The notes under the pieces are model-generated. The model did not search any database, was not told the origin of the DNA, and saw only the letters and a program-made list of their open reading frames with translations. DNA of 16,011 nucleotides. It comes from JBMNQS01 sp050944255 (GTDB lineage Bacteria; Bacillota; Clostridia; Christensenellales; Maliibacteriaceae). The position numbers and the translations under genes are program-made. Where the stretch lies: contig JBMNQS010000053.1 of the NCBI GenBank assembly GCA_050944255.1, forward strand, positions 1-16,011, read 5' to 3'. Positions 5,380 to 13,105 of this stretch are shown piece by piece (within the stretch, counting starts at the first letter, position 1; every line of letters starts with the position of its first letter).

Positions 5380-7947
5380 CTACTTCACGTTTCCGCACAG
5401 CGCGGTGCGGCTTTTTATGTCGGCATAAAGCATAAGACCATCGGTCTCATAGACCTTGACCATTTCAAACAGAGCCTCCAGTTCCGGGCAGATGTCCGGC
5501 AGCAGGCTCTTTTTTTCTTTCCAGAAATCCTTATTGAATAAGAGCGTATTCTCGTTTTCAAATATGGCGGCGTAAAAGATATCCGACTCCACCAGATCCT
5601 GGAACATGTGGCTTCCGTAGGAGAGCTCCGGCATGTAGCCCGTTTTGCCGTCGGAATACTCGCAGATGACCCCGAAGGCCGAAATGTTTGAAAAGCGTAC
5701 GGGAACGCCCAATTCCGGCGAGGAGGTGCCGATTCTGCCCGGTACCGCCAAGAGGAGCGTCTTATCCGTGCCCTTGTAATGCGTATTGATTTGATCGATG
5801 GCCTGCACCACCTGCCTCTTTTTGGCGTAGGGGTAGGCGTAGTACGCGCCTGAGTCCACCCAGATAACGCTGTCGATCTTCTTTTTGGCCGTGTTGCCCA
5901 TAAAAGTGTTCCTGATCTTAAAGAGCGTGTCCTCCGGCCGGAGCTCCGGCAGCTCGACGGCCTCCGCCGCCTTCCATATCGACAGCGGACGGCACTGCAG
6001 AAGATTGACGGCAAAATCGCCGTCGCGGTTGAAATTCACCGTGTATTCGATGTCAATGGGCACGCCGTACCGGGTCTGCAGCGTTTTTAGAATATCCTGC
6101 ATCATGGTGATGAAGGCCGCATTTTTAACGATGCCGGCGTAGGATACGAAAAGGACCTCCCGGGCCTCGCCGCGCTGGGAAAGCCGCTCCTCGGCCTCCA
6201 AGTCGTGCTCGGCGATAAGCGTCCTGTACCATGCCGGCAGCTTGGGCAGCAGCTCATAGGCGCTTTTGCCGCCGAACGTATTGGTGGAAAACTCTATCAC
6301 GTCCAGCTTCCGCTGCGAGAAGCTGTGCCGCTGCTCCGGGCTAGTCAGCGTGGTGCGTTCGGGCTTGTCGAGATTGACCAGGCGCGGGTAATCGTTGCCC
6401 GTCCGATCCACCGCCCTGGTGCCCATGCCCGCCACCAGGCGAAGCATGCCCGCCTCCGGGTCCAGATCGTCGCTCCACCTGTACACGCTGTAGGAAAAGC
6501 CGATGCCCGCCGCGCAGGGCATGAAGTAATCGCCGAACCTGGTGCCGGAAACGCGCTGCACCAAAATGGCCATCTGCTCTTCGTTTTGATCCAGCCCCCG
6601 GCCTCTGCGGTACTCAAGGGCCGATTTGTCCATGGTGCTGGCGTATACCGCCCTTACGGCGTTTTCAAAATGTTCCAGACGCTCTTCCGGCGAACCGGCG
6701 TTGACGCAGAAAATCGATTCGTACTTCCCCGCAAAGGCGTTGCCGAAACCATCCTCAAGAAAGCTGCTGGAACGCACGATGATGGGGCTTTGCCCGAAGT
6801 ATTCGAGCATACGCCGGAACTGGCCGCGTATCGCCTCTGAGAAACGGCCCTTCAGCATGTGCTTGCGCAGTTTTTCACCGGCGGAGAAATAGGCGTTCTC
6901 CCGCTGCTGTTCAATGCGCAGGGACCAGTAGCCGTTGTCCACAATGTAGGAATAAAATACGTCCGTGCCGATGAAAAAGGAATCGTGAGGCTCCAACCTG
7001 CCCCGGTAATGGGGCAGGTATTTTCTTAATAGTTTTCTGGCCAGCACCATGCCGCAGGCCTTGCCGCCTATGGTGCCGGTGCCGATCATGCGGTCCTTGA
7101 TGAAGAAATAGTCCTCCGGCTCAAAGTGATTTAAAATCAGGGCCGACATCTTGGCGTCGCGGGTCATCATGCTCCGGACGATTTTTCTGGACGTATGCCT
7201 GCCGAAGCTGCCGCTTAAAAAACTGTCCTTGGCCGACAGGAAGAACCGTTCGTAGCTGTCCAGGTTCTGCCGGCCCTGAAAGGTGCTCTTCTCGTGCAGA
7301 AGCGAATAAAACGTGCTGACGTCGACGCCGTTTGTCAGCGCCGAAAAAGTGCCGTCCTCCTCCACGCGGTGCGGCAGGAACATCTCGGGGGAATAGCGGT
7401 TCCACACCTTGATGGGGTGCAGGTACCGCGCCTTGTCGTCCGAATACACGTCCAGCAGAAGCTGCGTTGTCTCGCGTATCCTGGCCAGCGTTTCAAAACT
7501 GTGGTGCGCCCGAAGGACCGGGAAGTAGGCCACCGTATCGAGCTTGAACAGGTACGGGCAGGTCACCCGAAAGAAGTTGCCCATCATCAGATCAGTGGAC
7601 CAGGCGGACTGGAGGTCCGAAAGCGGGTCAAACACATAAAAGGCATCAGGGCCCTCCCGGGTGATGATGTCATGCACGCAGACGGTAAAGCTCTCAAACC
7701 CCGCCGACGCGTCAAGGCGATGGATTTTGAGGCCTTCCGTCTGCTGAAAGAGAGGCTCGTCTCCGGCAAAATGGATGTAATTGAGATTTCGCCCATCAGC
7801 GATTGCTTGCCGGATGAACGGCTCGGCGAAAAATTTGTACTCATCCAGCGATGAGACCTGCCAGACCACGTTGTCGCCCAGCCGTATATGATCCAGCGCG
7901 CCGTCCAATCCCGGAACCCCCGAGCGTATCTTCTCAAAAGCCGCCAT
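5380..7947 (-). CDS. PEP/pyruvate-binding domain protein with degenerate KaiC-like N-terminus
   Basis: This 855-residue protein belongs to a family annotated only as PEP/pyruvate-binding domain protein; its reaction is not known to me. Residues 1-190 resemble KaiC/RadA (SGVPGLDGALDHIRLGDNVVW, later FYVFDPLSDL as a Walker B-like strand), but no GxxGxGK[ST] loop follows. Residues 275-665 are a PPDK N-terminal ATP-grasp module: TGTIGGKACGM (290-300), PIIVRSSSFLEDGFGNAFAGKYESIF (388-413) and a closing FAVNLLQCRPLS. A family-specific C-terminal domain follows (PGRIGTSSPELGVPV, LSYGSHMFQDLVESDIFY). The phosphohistidine swivel domain (TxxGGxxSH) and the PEP-binding TIM barrel of true dikinases are absent, so it is not PEP synthase or PPDK. 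GGGGAGGA precedes the ATG by about 6 nt. It stands alone, convergent with the cupin gene and divergent from the next operon. Confidence 0.88.
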   Translation of the reverse strand: MAAFEKIRSGVPGLDGALDHIRLGDNVVWQVSSLDEYKFFAEPFIRQAIADGRNLNYIHFAGDEPLFQQTEGLKIHRLDASAGFESFTVCVHDIITREGPDAFYVFDPLSDLQSAWSTDLMMGNFFRVTCPYLFKLDTVAYFPVLRAHHSFETLARIRETTQLLLDVYSDDKARYLHPIKVWNRYSPEMFLPHRVEEDGTFSALTNGVDVSTFYSLLHEKSTFQGRQNLDSYERFFLSAKDSFLSGSFGRHTSRKIVRSMMTRDAKMSALILNHFEPEDYFFIKDRMIGTGTIGGKACGMVLARKLLRKYLPHYRGRLEPHDSFFIGTDVFYSYIVDNGYWSLRIEQQRENAYFSAGEKLRKHMLKGRFSEAIRGQFRRMLEYFGQSPIIVRSSSFLEDGFGNAFAGKYESIFCVNAGSPEERLEHFENAVRAVYASTMDKSALEYRRGRGLDQNEEQMAILVQRVSGTRFGDYFMPCAAGIGFSYSVYRWSDDLDPEAGMLRLVAGMGTRAVDRTGNDYPRLVNLDKPERTTLTSPEQRHSFSQRKLDVIEFSTNTFGGKSAYELLPKLPAWYRTLIAEHDLEAEERLSQRGEAREVLFVSYAGIVKNAAFITMMQDILKTLQTRYGVPIDIEYTVNFNRDGDFAVNLLQCRPLSIWKAAEAVELPELRPEDTLFKIRNTFMGNTAKKKIDSVIWVDSGAYYAYPYAKKRQVVQAIDQINTHYKGTDKTLLLAVPGRIGTSSPELGVPVRFSNISAFGVICEYSDGKTGYMPELSYGSHMFQDLVESDIFYAAIFENENTLLFNKDFWKEKKSLLPDICPELEALFEMVKVYETDGLMLYADIKSRTALCGNVK

Positions 7948-8043
7948 GCCGTATCCTCCCCGTCACCATGAATAAAAATTTCTTTTGCCGCCGCTACAAA
8001 TCCGCGGCGCCATGCCGTTTCTGCTCCGTAAACCCGATATTTT

Positions 8044-8072
8044 ATTATAGCGTAATTTACCCGCGTATGCAT
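8044..8072 (-). promoter_or_regulatory. Possible promoter of the PEP/pyruvate-binding protein gene
   Basis: On the minus strand a perfect TATAAT (8049-8044) lies about 100 nt upstream of the start codon. The sequence 17 nt further upstream, ATGCAT, is a poor -35 element, so this is a moderate call based on the -10 box. Confidence 0.35.
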
Positions 8073-8228
8073 CTGGGCTTATGTTTTAGCCAGGTTGGTT
8101 TTTTGCGCCGGTACCTGACGAACGGACGGCGGGCTTTTTTCATTTTAAGTGGATGCCGCAAAGTTGTATTTTTCTGAACGACTTTGGATTTTAAACGAAA
8201 AAAAGCGGATCAATTCATTTTTATGCTC

Positions 8229-8256
8229 TTGACAAACGCGTCCAATGCATTATAAT
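8229..8256 (+). promoter_or_regulatory. Promoter of the hydrolase/ABC transporter operon
   Basis: TTGACA (8229-8234), a 16-nt spacer and TATAAT (8251-8256) are both perfect hexamers. Transcription would start near 8263 and give a leader of about 54 nt. The rest of the divergent intergenic region (7948-8228) shows only the candidate minus-strand promoter. Confidence 0.82.
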
Positions 8257-8265
8257 GGTCAACAG

Positions 8266-8294
8266 ATAGTATACTAAACATATAATAATACTAT
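8266..8294. promoter_or_regulatory. Candidate operator just downstream of the operon start
   Basis: TAGTATACTA at 8267-8276 is a perfect 10-bp palindrome. ATAGTAT at 8266-8272 is also the reverse complement of ATACTAT at 8288-8294. The site begins about 3 nt after the predicted transcription start, suiting repression. GntR-type or other dimeric regulators are possible; none is encoded nearby. Confidence 0.45.
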
Positions 8295-8316
8295 GTTTTG
8301 GCATGGGGTAAATTCT

Positions 8317-9483
8317 ATGGACTCTATCGAAAAGAAAATCATTGATCTTATCGATTCAAACAGAGAGGCCGTCATCGATTTCGCGCGGGATATCTACGCC
8401 AACGCGGAACTGGGCTATAAGGAGCACAGAACGGCGGAAAAATTCGCCGCGTTTTTGAGAGACCTGCATCTGGAGGTCAGGGAAGGGCTGGCCATCACGG
8501 GCGTGAAGGGCTACCTGAAGGGAAACCGGCACGATATCGTGCTGTCGCTGATCGGCGAACTGGATGCGCTGCGCATTCCCGACCATCCTTACGCCAACCC
8601 CGAGACGCAGGCGGCGCATTGCTGCGGCCATCACGCGCAGCTTGCCGGCGTCGTCGGCGCGGCCGTGGCGCTTTCTGATGAAGAAGTTTCCCGGGCCCTG
8701 GGCGGGGATATCGTGTTTTTCGCAGTGCCAGCGGAGGAATATGGCGAGATCGATTTCAAAAACCGGCTTAAAGAAGAAGGGAAGATACTCTTCGGGGGCG
8801 GCAAAAGCGAATTGATCCGCATCGGCGCCTTCGACGATATCGATCTGTCCATCGTGCATCACCTGTATCCCGGCGGCGGCATCCATGTGGGAAGCGGCAC
8901 CTCCAACGGCTTCGTATCCAAGGTGATACGCTATATCGGCCGGGAGGCCCACGCCGCCGCGCAGCCCGAGCAGGGAATCAACGCCTTGAACGCGGCGTCT
9001 CTGGGTCTGTCCGCGCTGGCGTATCATCGGGAGACCTTCGCCAGGGCTCTGGTGGAGGAGTTGGGAGAGGACGCGGCCAGGCCGCTGATACAAAAGGCCG
9101 TATTCCAGCTGGCGCTGGATCGCTCCGGCCGGCTCCGGGAAAAGGCGGAAGAACAGGGGCTTAAATGCGATAGCGTGGAGAGCTTCATGAAGGTGATCGA
9201 CGTGCCTTTCCTGGGCTGGGTGAAGGAACTGGGGCGCGACCACTGTCCGTACGCGGAAGTCTGGAGGCAGTACTTTGACGATTATCCGTGGTTTAAGCAG
9301 ATCGCGCCGTTTTACTGCGATGTGATCGATACCACCAATGCCGAAAATTTCACGCGGTGTCTGTCCCACAGGATCACGCAGAATGTGCTCATCAGCGGCG
9401 AGAGCTGCGAAAGGGAGTACTTTGAAAGCGAAGCGGTGAAAAAAGGAGTTTACAGCTATGGCGAAAAACCTGAAGAAGCCTAA
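8317..9483 (+). CDS. Chimeric M20 amidohydrolase (N-terminal part) fused to ATC-hydrolase-like domain
   Basis: Residues 1-240 follow the M20D amidohydrolase family closely: ARDIYANAELGYKEHRTA, GELDAL, HCCGHHAQLAG (Cys103 and His105 as metal ligands), VPAEEYGEI (Glu140/141), the HH pair at 181-182, and GGTSNGF-like and REAHAAAQPEQGINALNAA motifs. The family then normally continues into IRVHPIITKGG and a C-terminal catalytic segment with the last His ligand; neither is present. From about residue 241 it instead resembles L-2-amino-thiazoline-4-carboxylate hydrolase: ALVEELGEDAARPLIQKA, Cys310-PYAEVW, Cys334-x3-Asp338 and GESC364. The reading frame is intact. The ATG at 8317 has GGGG about 7 nt before it and is preferred to 8293. 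It heads the operon and overlaps the permease gene by 26 nt. M20 activity is doubtful; hydrolase activity of the second domain is plausible. Confidence 0.82.
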   Translation: MDSIEKKIIDLIDSNREAVIDFARDIYANAELGYKEHRTAEKFAAFLRDLHLEVREGLAITGVKGYLKGNRHDIVLSLIGELDALRIPDHPYANPETQAAHCCGHHAQLAGVVGAAVALSDEEVSRALGGDIVFFAVPAEEYGEIDFKNRLKEEGKILFGGGKSELIRIGAFDDIDLSIVHHLYPGGGIHVGSGTSNGFVSKVIRYIGREAHAAAQPEQGINALNAASLGLSALAYHRETFARALVEELGEDAARPLIQKAVFQLALDRSGRLREKAEEQGLKCDSVESFMKVIDVPFLGWVKELGRDHCPYAEVWRQYFDDYPWFKQIAPFYCDVIDTTNAENFTRCLSHRITQNVLISGESCEREYFESEAVKKGVYSYGEKPEEA

Positions 9484-10246
9484 ACACAAACAGCCCCTGT
9501 GGGTGACGCTGACGCAAATCGGCATGATTGCCGCGCTGCTTTTCTACATAGAGTTTGCGGTGACGCGCGGGTTCGTGAATAAAATTTTCCTGGCCGCCCC
9601 TACGCAGATCGTAAACGAGCTTTTCTACATGCTGCGGCAGAACACGCTGCTGCCCCAGCTTTTGCTGACGATACAGCAGGCCCTGGTGGGCTATCTCATA
9701 TCCGCCGCGGCGGGCGTCACCATCGGCGTGCTGTTTGTTACCTTCCCGAAGGTTGAGGCCGTATTCTCGCCCTTCTTCTCCGCCGTGATGGCTGTGCCCA
9801 AGACGGCGATCATGCCGCTTTTGATCGTATGGTTCGGCATCGGTTTCCAGAGCAAGGTGGTGATGGTGGTCCTGTTCTGCATGTTCACGGTGCTGTTCAA
9901 TACCGTATCGGGCGCGAAGCAGACGCGGGTGGAACACTTGAAAGTCTCGAGGGTTTTCAAGGCCACCCGCACGCAGATTGTCTTTAAGGTCATGCTGCCC
10001 TCTGCGCTTCCAAGCATATTCACGGGGCTTCGGGTCACCGCGGCCACCGCCATCACAGGCGTCATATTCGCGGAGATGACGGCGTCCAAAGGCGGCGCCG
10101 GATACCTTCTCAATCAGGCGCAGTCGGTGCTCAATACCCCGGGGCTCTACCTGGTGGTGATCATTGTGACGGTGCTGTCCGTTTTGTTTGTGGGGCTGGT
10201 CAATTTTATCGAGTTCGTGGTCTGCCGCAACTGGAAAGCGGCGTAA
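9458..10246 (+). CDS. ABC transporter permease, nitrate/sulfonate/taurine (SsuC/TauC) type
   Basis: This 262-residue inner-membrane protein belongs to the BPD_transp_1 permease superfamily and forms the channel of an importer. About six hydrophobic helices are visible, starting with VTLTQIGMIAALLFYIEFAV. The cytoplasmic EAA-type coupling loop, ATRTQIVFKVMLPSALPSIFTGLRV, sits at about residues 169-193, as in SsuC and TauC. Upstream AAGGAG precedes the ATG within the end of the hydrolase gene, whose stop overlaps this start by 26 nt; translational coupling is likely. With one permease gene, the transporter probably works as a homodimer. It acts with the lipoprotein and ATPase genes that follow. 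Substrate is not determined by this component. Confidence 0.95.
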   Translation: MAKNLKKPKHKQPLWVTLTQIGMIAALLFYIEFAVTRGFVNKIFLAAPTQIVNELFYMLRQNTLLPQLLLTIQQALVGYLISAAAGVTIGVLFVTFPKVEAVFSPFFSAVMAVPKTAIMPLLIVWFGIGFQSKVVMVVLFCMFTVLFNTVSGAKQTRVEHLKVSRVFKATRTQIVFKVMLPSALPSIFTGLRVTAATAITGVIFAEMTASKGGAGYLLNQAQSVLNTPGLYLVVIIVTVLSVLFVGLVNFIEFVVCRNWKAA

Positions 10247-10323
10247 ATCCTGCGGTATTTAGCGTATCTGCCGTCCAAAGCGGCTGCGCCATAATATAAA
10301 AATCTTTCAAAGAGGTGTAAAAG

Positions 10324-11442
10324 ATGAAAAGACAGAAACAGAGCAGCAAAACGCTGCGTTTAACGGCCTTATTGCTGGCACTTGTGCTGATGCTTGCCCT
10401 GACGGCCTGCGCCGCACCGGCCGGCCCCGGCGGATCGCAGGCCCCGGCGGATGCTTCGCCCTCTGCGAGCGCTCCGCTTGAAGGTGCGGTTGCTTCCCCT
10501 GACGATGCCCCGTGGAAAGGGCGCGAAAACGAGACGATTCAGCTCAACGCCGGATTCTTGAAGGGCATGACGGGCATCGCCAACCAGTTCGCCGTTGAGA
10601 ACGGCTGGTATGAGGAAGCCGGCATCGAGCTGACGCTCATCGATATACCCAACCCCGTGGCGGCCTTCGGCGCCGGCGAGGTGGACATCGCCGACGGCGA
10701 TCCCGGCACTTACGTGCCCGCCATCGTCAACGAGGTGCCCATGAAGATTATCGGCAACATGTGGCGCAACAAGGGCGCTTACTGGATCATTGCCAATACG
10801 GAAATCGAGAGCTGGGAAGACCTGAAAGGCAAGAAAGTGGGCAGCGCGCAGGCTACGGGCGGCATGAAGCTGACACTGATGGAAGTGCTGACGCAAAACG
10901 GCATCGATCCCGAAAATGACGTGGAACTGATCGCCAACAATTTCTACCAGCCCGCATACGCCACCTTTACCTCCGGTGAGGTGGACGCCACCATCATCCA
11001 TCAGCCCTTTGCCACCATTGCCGAAAAGGATGGCACCGGGCGCGTGCTTGCAAAGACGTGGGAATACCTTCCCGATTACCACACGGGCGTGCTGGTGGCC
11101 ACGCAGAAGCTGATCGACGAACAGCCCGAAGCGGTGGAAAGGGTGCTGGAAGTCTACTACTATGTCAACGAGTTTTGCAAAAACAACTTCGATGTATTTA
11201 TCCCCTGGGCGGCCACGTACCTGAATATGGATGAGGCTACCGCCAGGGAAGCCATTGAAGCCGAGATCGTGCTTTGGGAGAACGATCCCATCGTGGATAC
11301 CTCGCGCCTTCAGGTGACGGAGGACCTGCTGTTCAAATACGGCATGCAGAAGGAGTCCTACGATGTGAGCGAGGGCGTTGTGGATAACCAGTTCGCAGAG
11401 AAGATCGCGCAGCAATTGAAGCTGGGCCAATATGCCGAGTAA
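10324..11442 (+). CDS. ABC transporter substrate-binding lipoprotein, NMT1/SsuA-like
   Basis: This 372-residue extracytoplasmic receptor is tethered by a lipid anchor. The signal peptide (KTLRLTALLLALVLMLALTAC) ends in a lipobox with Cys29, and a Pro/Ala/Ser-rich linker follows to about residue 60. The mature domain matches the type II fold of sulfonate, taurine and thiamine-precursor receptors: LNAGFLKGMTGIANQFAVENGWYEEAGIELTLI, an AFGAGEVDIADGD segment, a SWEDLKGKKVGSAQATGG segment and FTSGEVDATIIHQPF. Such receptors bind small anionic or heterocyclic ligands; the exact one cannot be read from sequence. AGAGGTG lies about 7 nt before the ATG. It lies 77 nt after the permease gene without an obvious terminator or promoter. 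Confidence 0.93.
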   Translation: MKRQKQSSKTLRLTALLLALVLMLALTACAAPAGPGGSQAPADASPSASAPLEGAVASPDDAPWKGRENETIQLNAGFLKGMTGIANQFAVENGWYEEAGIELTLIDIPNPVAAFGAGEVDIADGDPGTYVPAIVNEVPMKIIGNMWRNKGAYWIIANTEIESWEDLKGKKVGSAQATGGMKLTLMEVLTQNGIDPENDVELIANNFYQPAYATFTSGEVDATIIHQPFATIAEKDGTGRVLAKTWEYLPDYHTGVLVATQKLIDEQPEAVERVLEVYYYVNEFCKNNFDVFIPWAATYLNMDEATAREAIEAEIVLWENDPIVDTSRLQVTEDLLFKYGMQKESYDVSEGVVDNQFAEKIAQQLKLGQYAE

Positions 11443-11468
11443 TCAGCCGGAATGAGGGGGGAAGAGAC

Positions 11469-12251
11469 ATGCCGACCATTGAATTTCGCCACATATCCAA
11501 AACGTATGCCAATTTGGAAGGCGAGGAAATGACCGCACTTGAAAATATCGACCTGACGGTGAAAGACGGTGAGTTTGTCTGCATACTGGGTCCCAGCGGC
11601 TGCGGCAAGAGCACGCTTCTGGAGATTGCGGCGGGCCTCTTGGCCTACAGCCAAGGCGAGATTTTATTGGACGGTACGCCGCAGTCCGGCACCAGCCGGG
11701 ATATAGGCGTGGTATTTCAGGACTCATCGCTCTTTCCCTGGCGCAGCGTGCGTAAAAACCTGGAGTTCGGCCTGGAGATAGCCAGGATCGACAAGAGCGT
11801 CCGCGCACGGAAAATCAAGCAGGCCATCGAGCTGGTGGGGCTCAACGGGTTTGAGAACAAATACCCGCACCAGCTCTCCGGGGGCATGCGCCAGCGCGTG
11901 GGTCTGGCCCGTACGCTGGTGAATGATCCCGCCTGCATCCTGATGGATGAACCCTTCAGCGCCGTTGACCATCTGACGCGCCTGACGCTGCAGGATGAGA
12001 TTGTCCGGATATGGCAGAAACAGAAGAAAACCATCGTGTTCATTACTCACGATGTGTCCGAAGCGGTCTATCTTGCCAGCCGCATCGTGGTGCTTACGCC
12101 GCGTCCCGGCAGGATACAGAAGATATTCGAGGTGCCCTTTGACCGGCCGCGCAACCGCAATGACATCGGGTTCATCGAGATCATCGAAAAGATCTACATG
12201 TGCCTGAACAATCCGGAGCAGACAGAAAATAAGATCGAATATTTAATCTAG
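11469..12251 (+). CDS. ABC transporter ATP-binding protein, SsuB/TauB type
   Basis: This 260-residue cytoplasmic ATPase drives the importer formed with the two preceding products. All nucleotide-binding motifs are intact: Walker A GPSGCGKST (41-49), Q-loop Gln84 in VFQDSSLFPW, signature LSGGMRQR (136-143), Walker B ILMDE (157-161), D-loop SAVD and H-loop His194 (THD). The FPWRSVRKNLEFGLE segment and the TPRPGRI C-terminus are typical of the nitrate/sulfonate subfamily. The start is supported by a purine-rich GGGGGGAAGAG directly upstream. It lies 26 nt after the lipoprotein gene and 17 nt before the nitroreductase start, so it is firmly in the operon. Confidence 0.96.
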   Translation: MPTIEFRHISKTYANLEGEEMTALENIDLTVKDGEFVCILGPSGCGKSTLLEIAAGLLAYSQGEILLDGTPQSGTSRDIGVVFQDSSLFPWRSVRKNLEFGLEIARIDKSVRARKIKQAIELVGLNGFENKYPHQLSGGMRQRVGLARTLVNDPACILMDEPFSAVDHLTRLTLQDEIVRIWQKQKKTIVFITHDVSEAVYLASRIVVLTPRPGRIQKIFEVPFDRPRNRNDIGFIEIIEKIYMCLNNPEQTENKIEYLI

Positions 12252-12268
12252 TTATGGAGGTGTCAATC

Positions 12269-13105
12269 ATGTCCGAAGAGTTATTGAAACAGTTCAATCT
12301 AAGCGACGAGGAATATCTGGCGCTGGATGAGATCGAATTTAGAGCCAGGTTCCGCGAACGCATCCACCACACGCTGGAGATACAGACCTATGCCGCCGCC
12401 AACGGCGAGGGGACCTTGAGCCAAAGGCAGAGCGAAACGGCGAAAAAGTTCATCCGCCTCTGGAAAGAGCGCAACCTGCCAGAGGATCTGCCGGAGTACG
12501 TGTACGCGCAGAAGCTGATCGGCTTTTCCGAAAAGCTGGTGGCCGGAGAAAAGCCGGATCTGGATGAATTCGCTCCGTATCCATTGACCCAAGCCGAAAA
12601 GGACGCCTTTTTCAAGGTCGTCTTTGAAAGAAGGTCCGTGCGGCACTTCACCGATGAGGACGTTGCGGATGAGCTGATCGACAAGATACTGCAAAGCGGT
12701 CTGTGGGCCGCCCATTCCTGCAACCTGCAGTCTATACGCTACCTGGTGATCCGCGAAAAGAACGTGCCCGGGCTCTTTAAGGGAAGCGACGTCCCCGGCG
12801 GGCCGGTGCATCTGGTGGTGCTGCAGGATGAGCGCGTCTACAGGGCCAATCCCTTCAATCCCGTGCGCAACAGGCTCATCGACGCGGGCGCCGCGGCGCA
12901 GAACATCGTTTTAGCCACGCACGCGCTGGGGCTTGCCGGCGTCTGGCTGACGTTTAACGACGCGATGATCCAGCGCATCGGCAAGCACTTTGATCTGCCG
13001 GAGCACGTCAAGATCGTGACCTATGTGGATATCGGCTATCCCACCCAGACGCCCTACGCGCCGCAGCGGCTGACGCTGGATGAAGCCGTCATCGCCAATG
13101 TCTGA
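12269..13105 (+). CDS. Nitroreductase-family FMN oxidoreductase with ~110-residue N-terminal extension
   Basis: This 278-residue protein is expected to bind FMN and use NAD(P)H to reduce a nitro, enone or heteroaromatic substrate. The family core starts only near residue 112: FERRSVRHFTDEDV (119-132, the Arg pair and Ser contacting FMN phosphate), SGLWAAHSCNLQSIRYLVI, DAGAAAQNIVLATHALGLAGVW (205-226) and TYVDIGYP (251-258). The first 110 residues are charged and probably helical, and are not the usual nitroreductase N-terminus; I do not recognise them. The start at 12269 is chosen because GGAGGTG lies 7 nt before it, whereas the earlier in-frame ATG at 12254 overlaps that site. It follows the ATPase and overlaps the dehydrogenase, suggesting it processes the imported compound. 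Confidence 0.88.
   Translation: MSEELLKQFNLSDEEYLALDEIEFRARFRERIHHTLEIQTYAAANGEGTLSQRQSETAKKFIRLWKERNLPEDLPEYVYAQKLIGFSEKLVAGEKPDLDEFAPYPLTQAEKDAFFKVVFERRSVRHFTDEDVADELIDKILQSGLWAAHSCNLQSIRYLVIREKNVPGLFKGSDVPGGPVHLVVLQDERVYRANPFNPVRNRLIDAGAAAQNIVLATHALGLAGVWLTFNDAMIQRIGKHFDLPEHVKIVTYVDIGYPTQTPYAPQRLTLDEAVIANV

Noticed and set aside
7851..8177. Plus-strand frame of 108 residues in the divergent intergenic region
   Set aside because: It begins inside the PEP-binding gene on the opposite strand, spans its promoter and has no ribosome site or domain.
8356..9525. Long minus-strand frame opposite the M20/ATC chimera
   Set aside because: Its translation has no recognisable domain and runs opposite clear protein motifs. 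It reflects GC-rich codon bias, as do the long frames opposite enolase (2123-2995) and the solute-binding protein (10369-11430).
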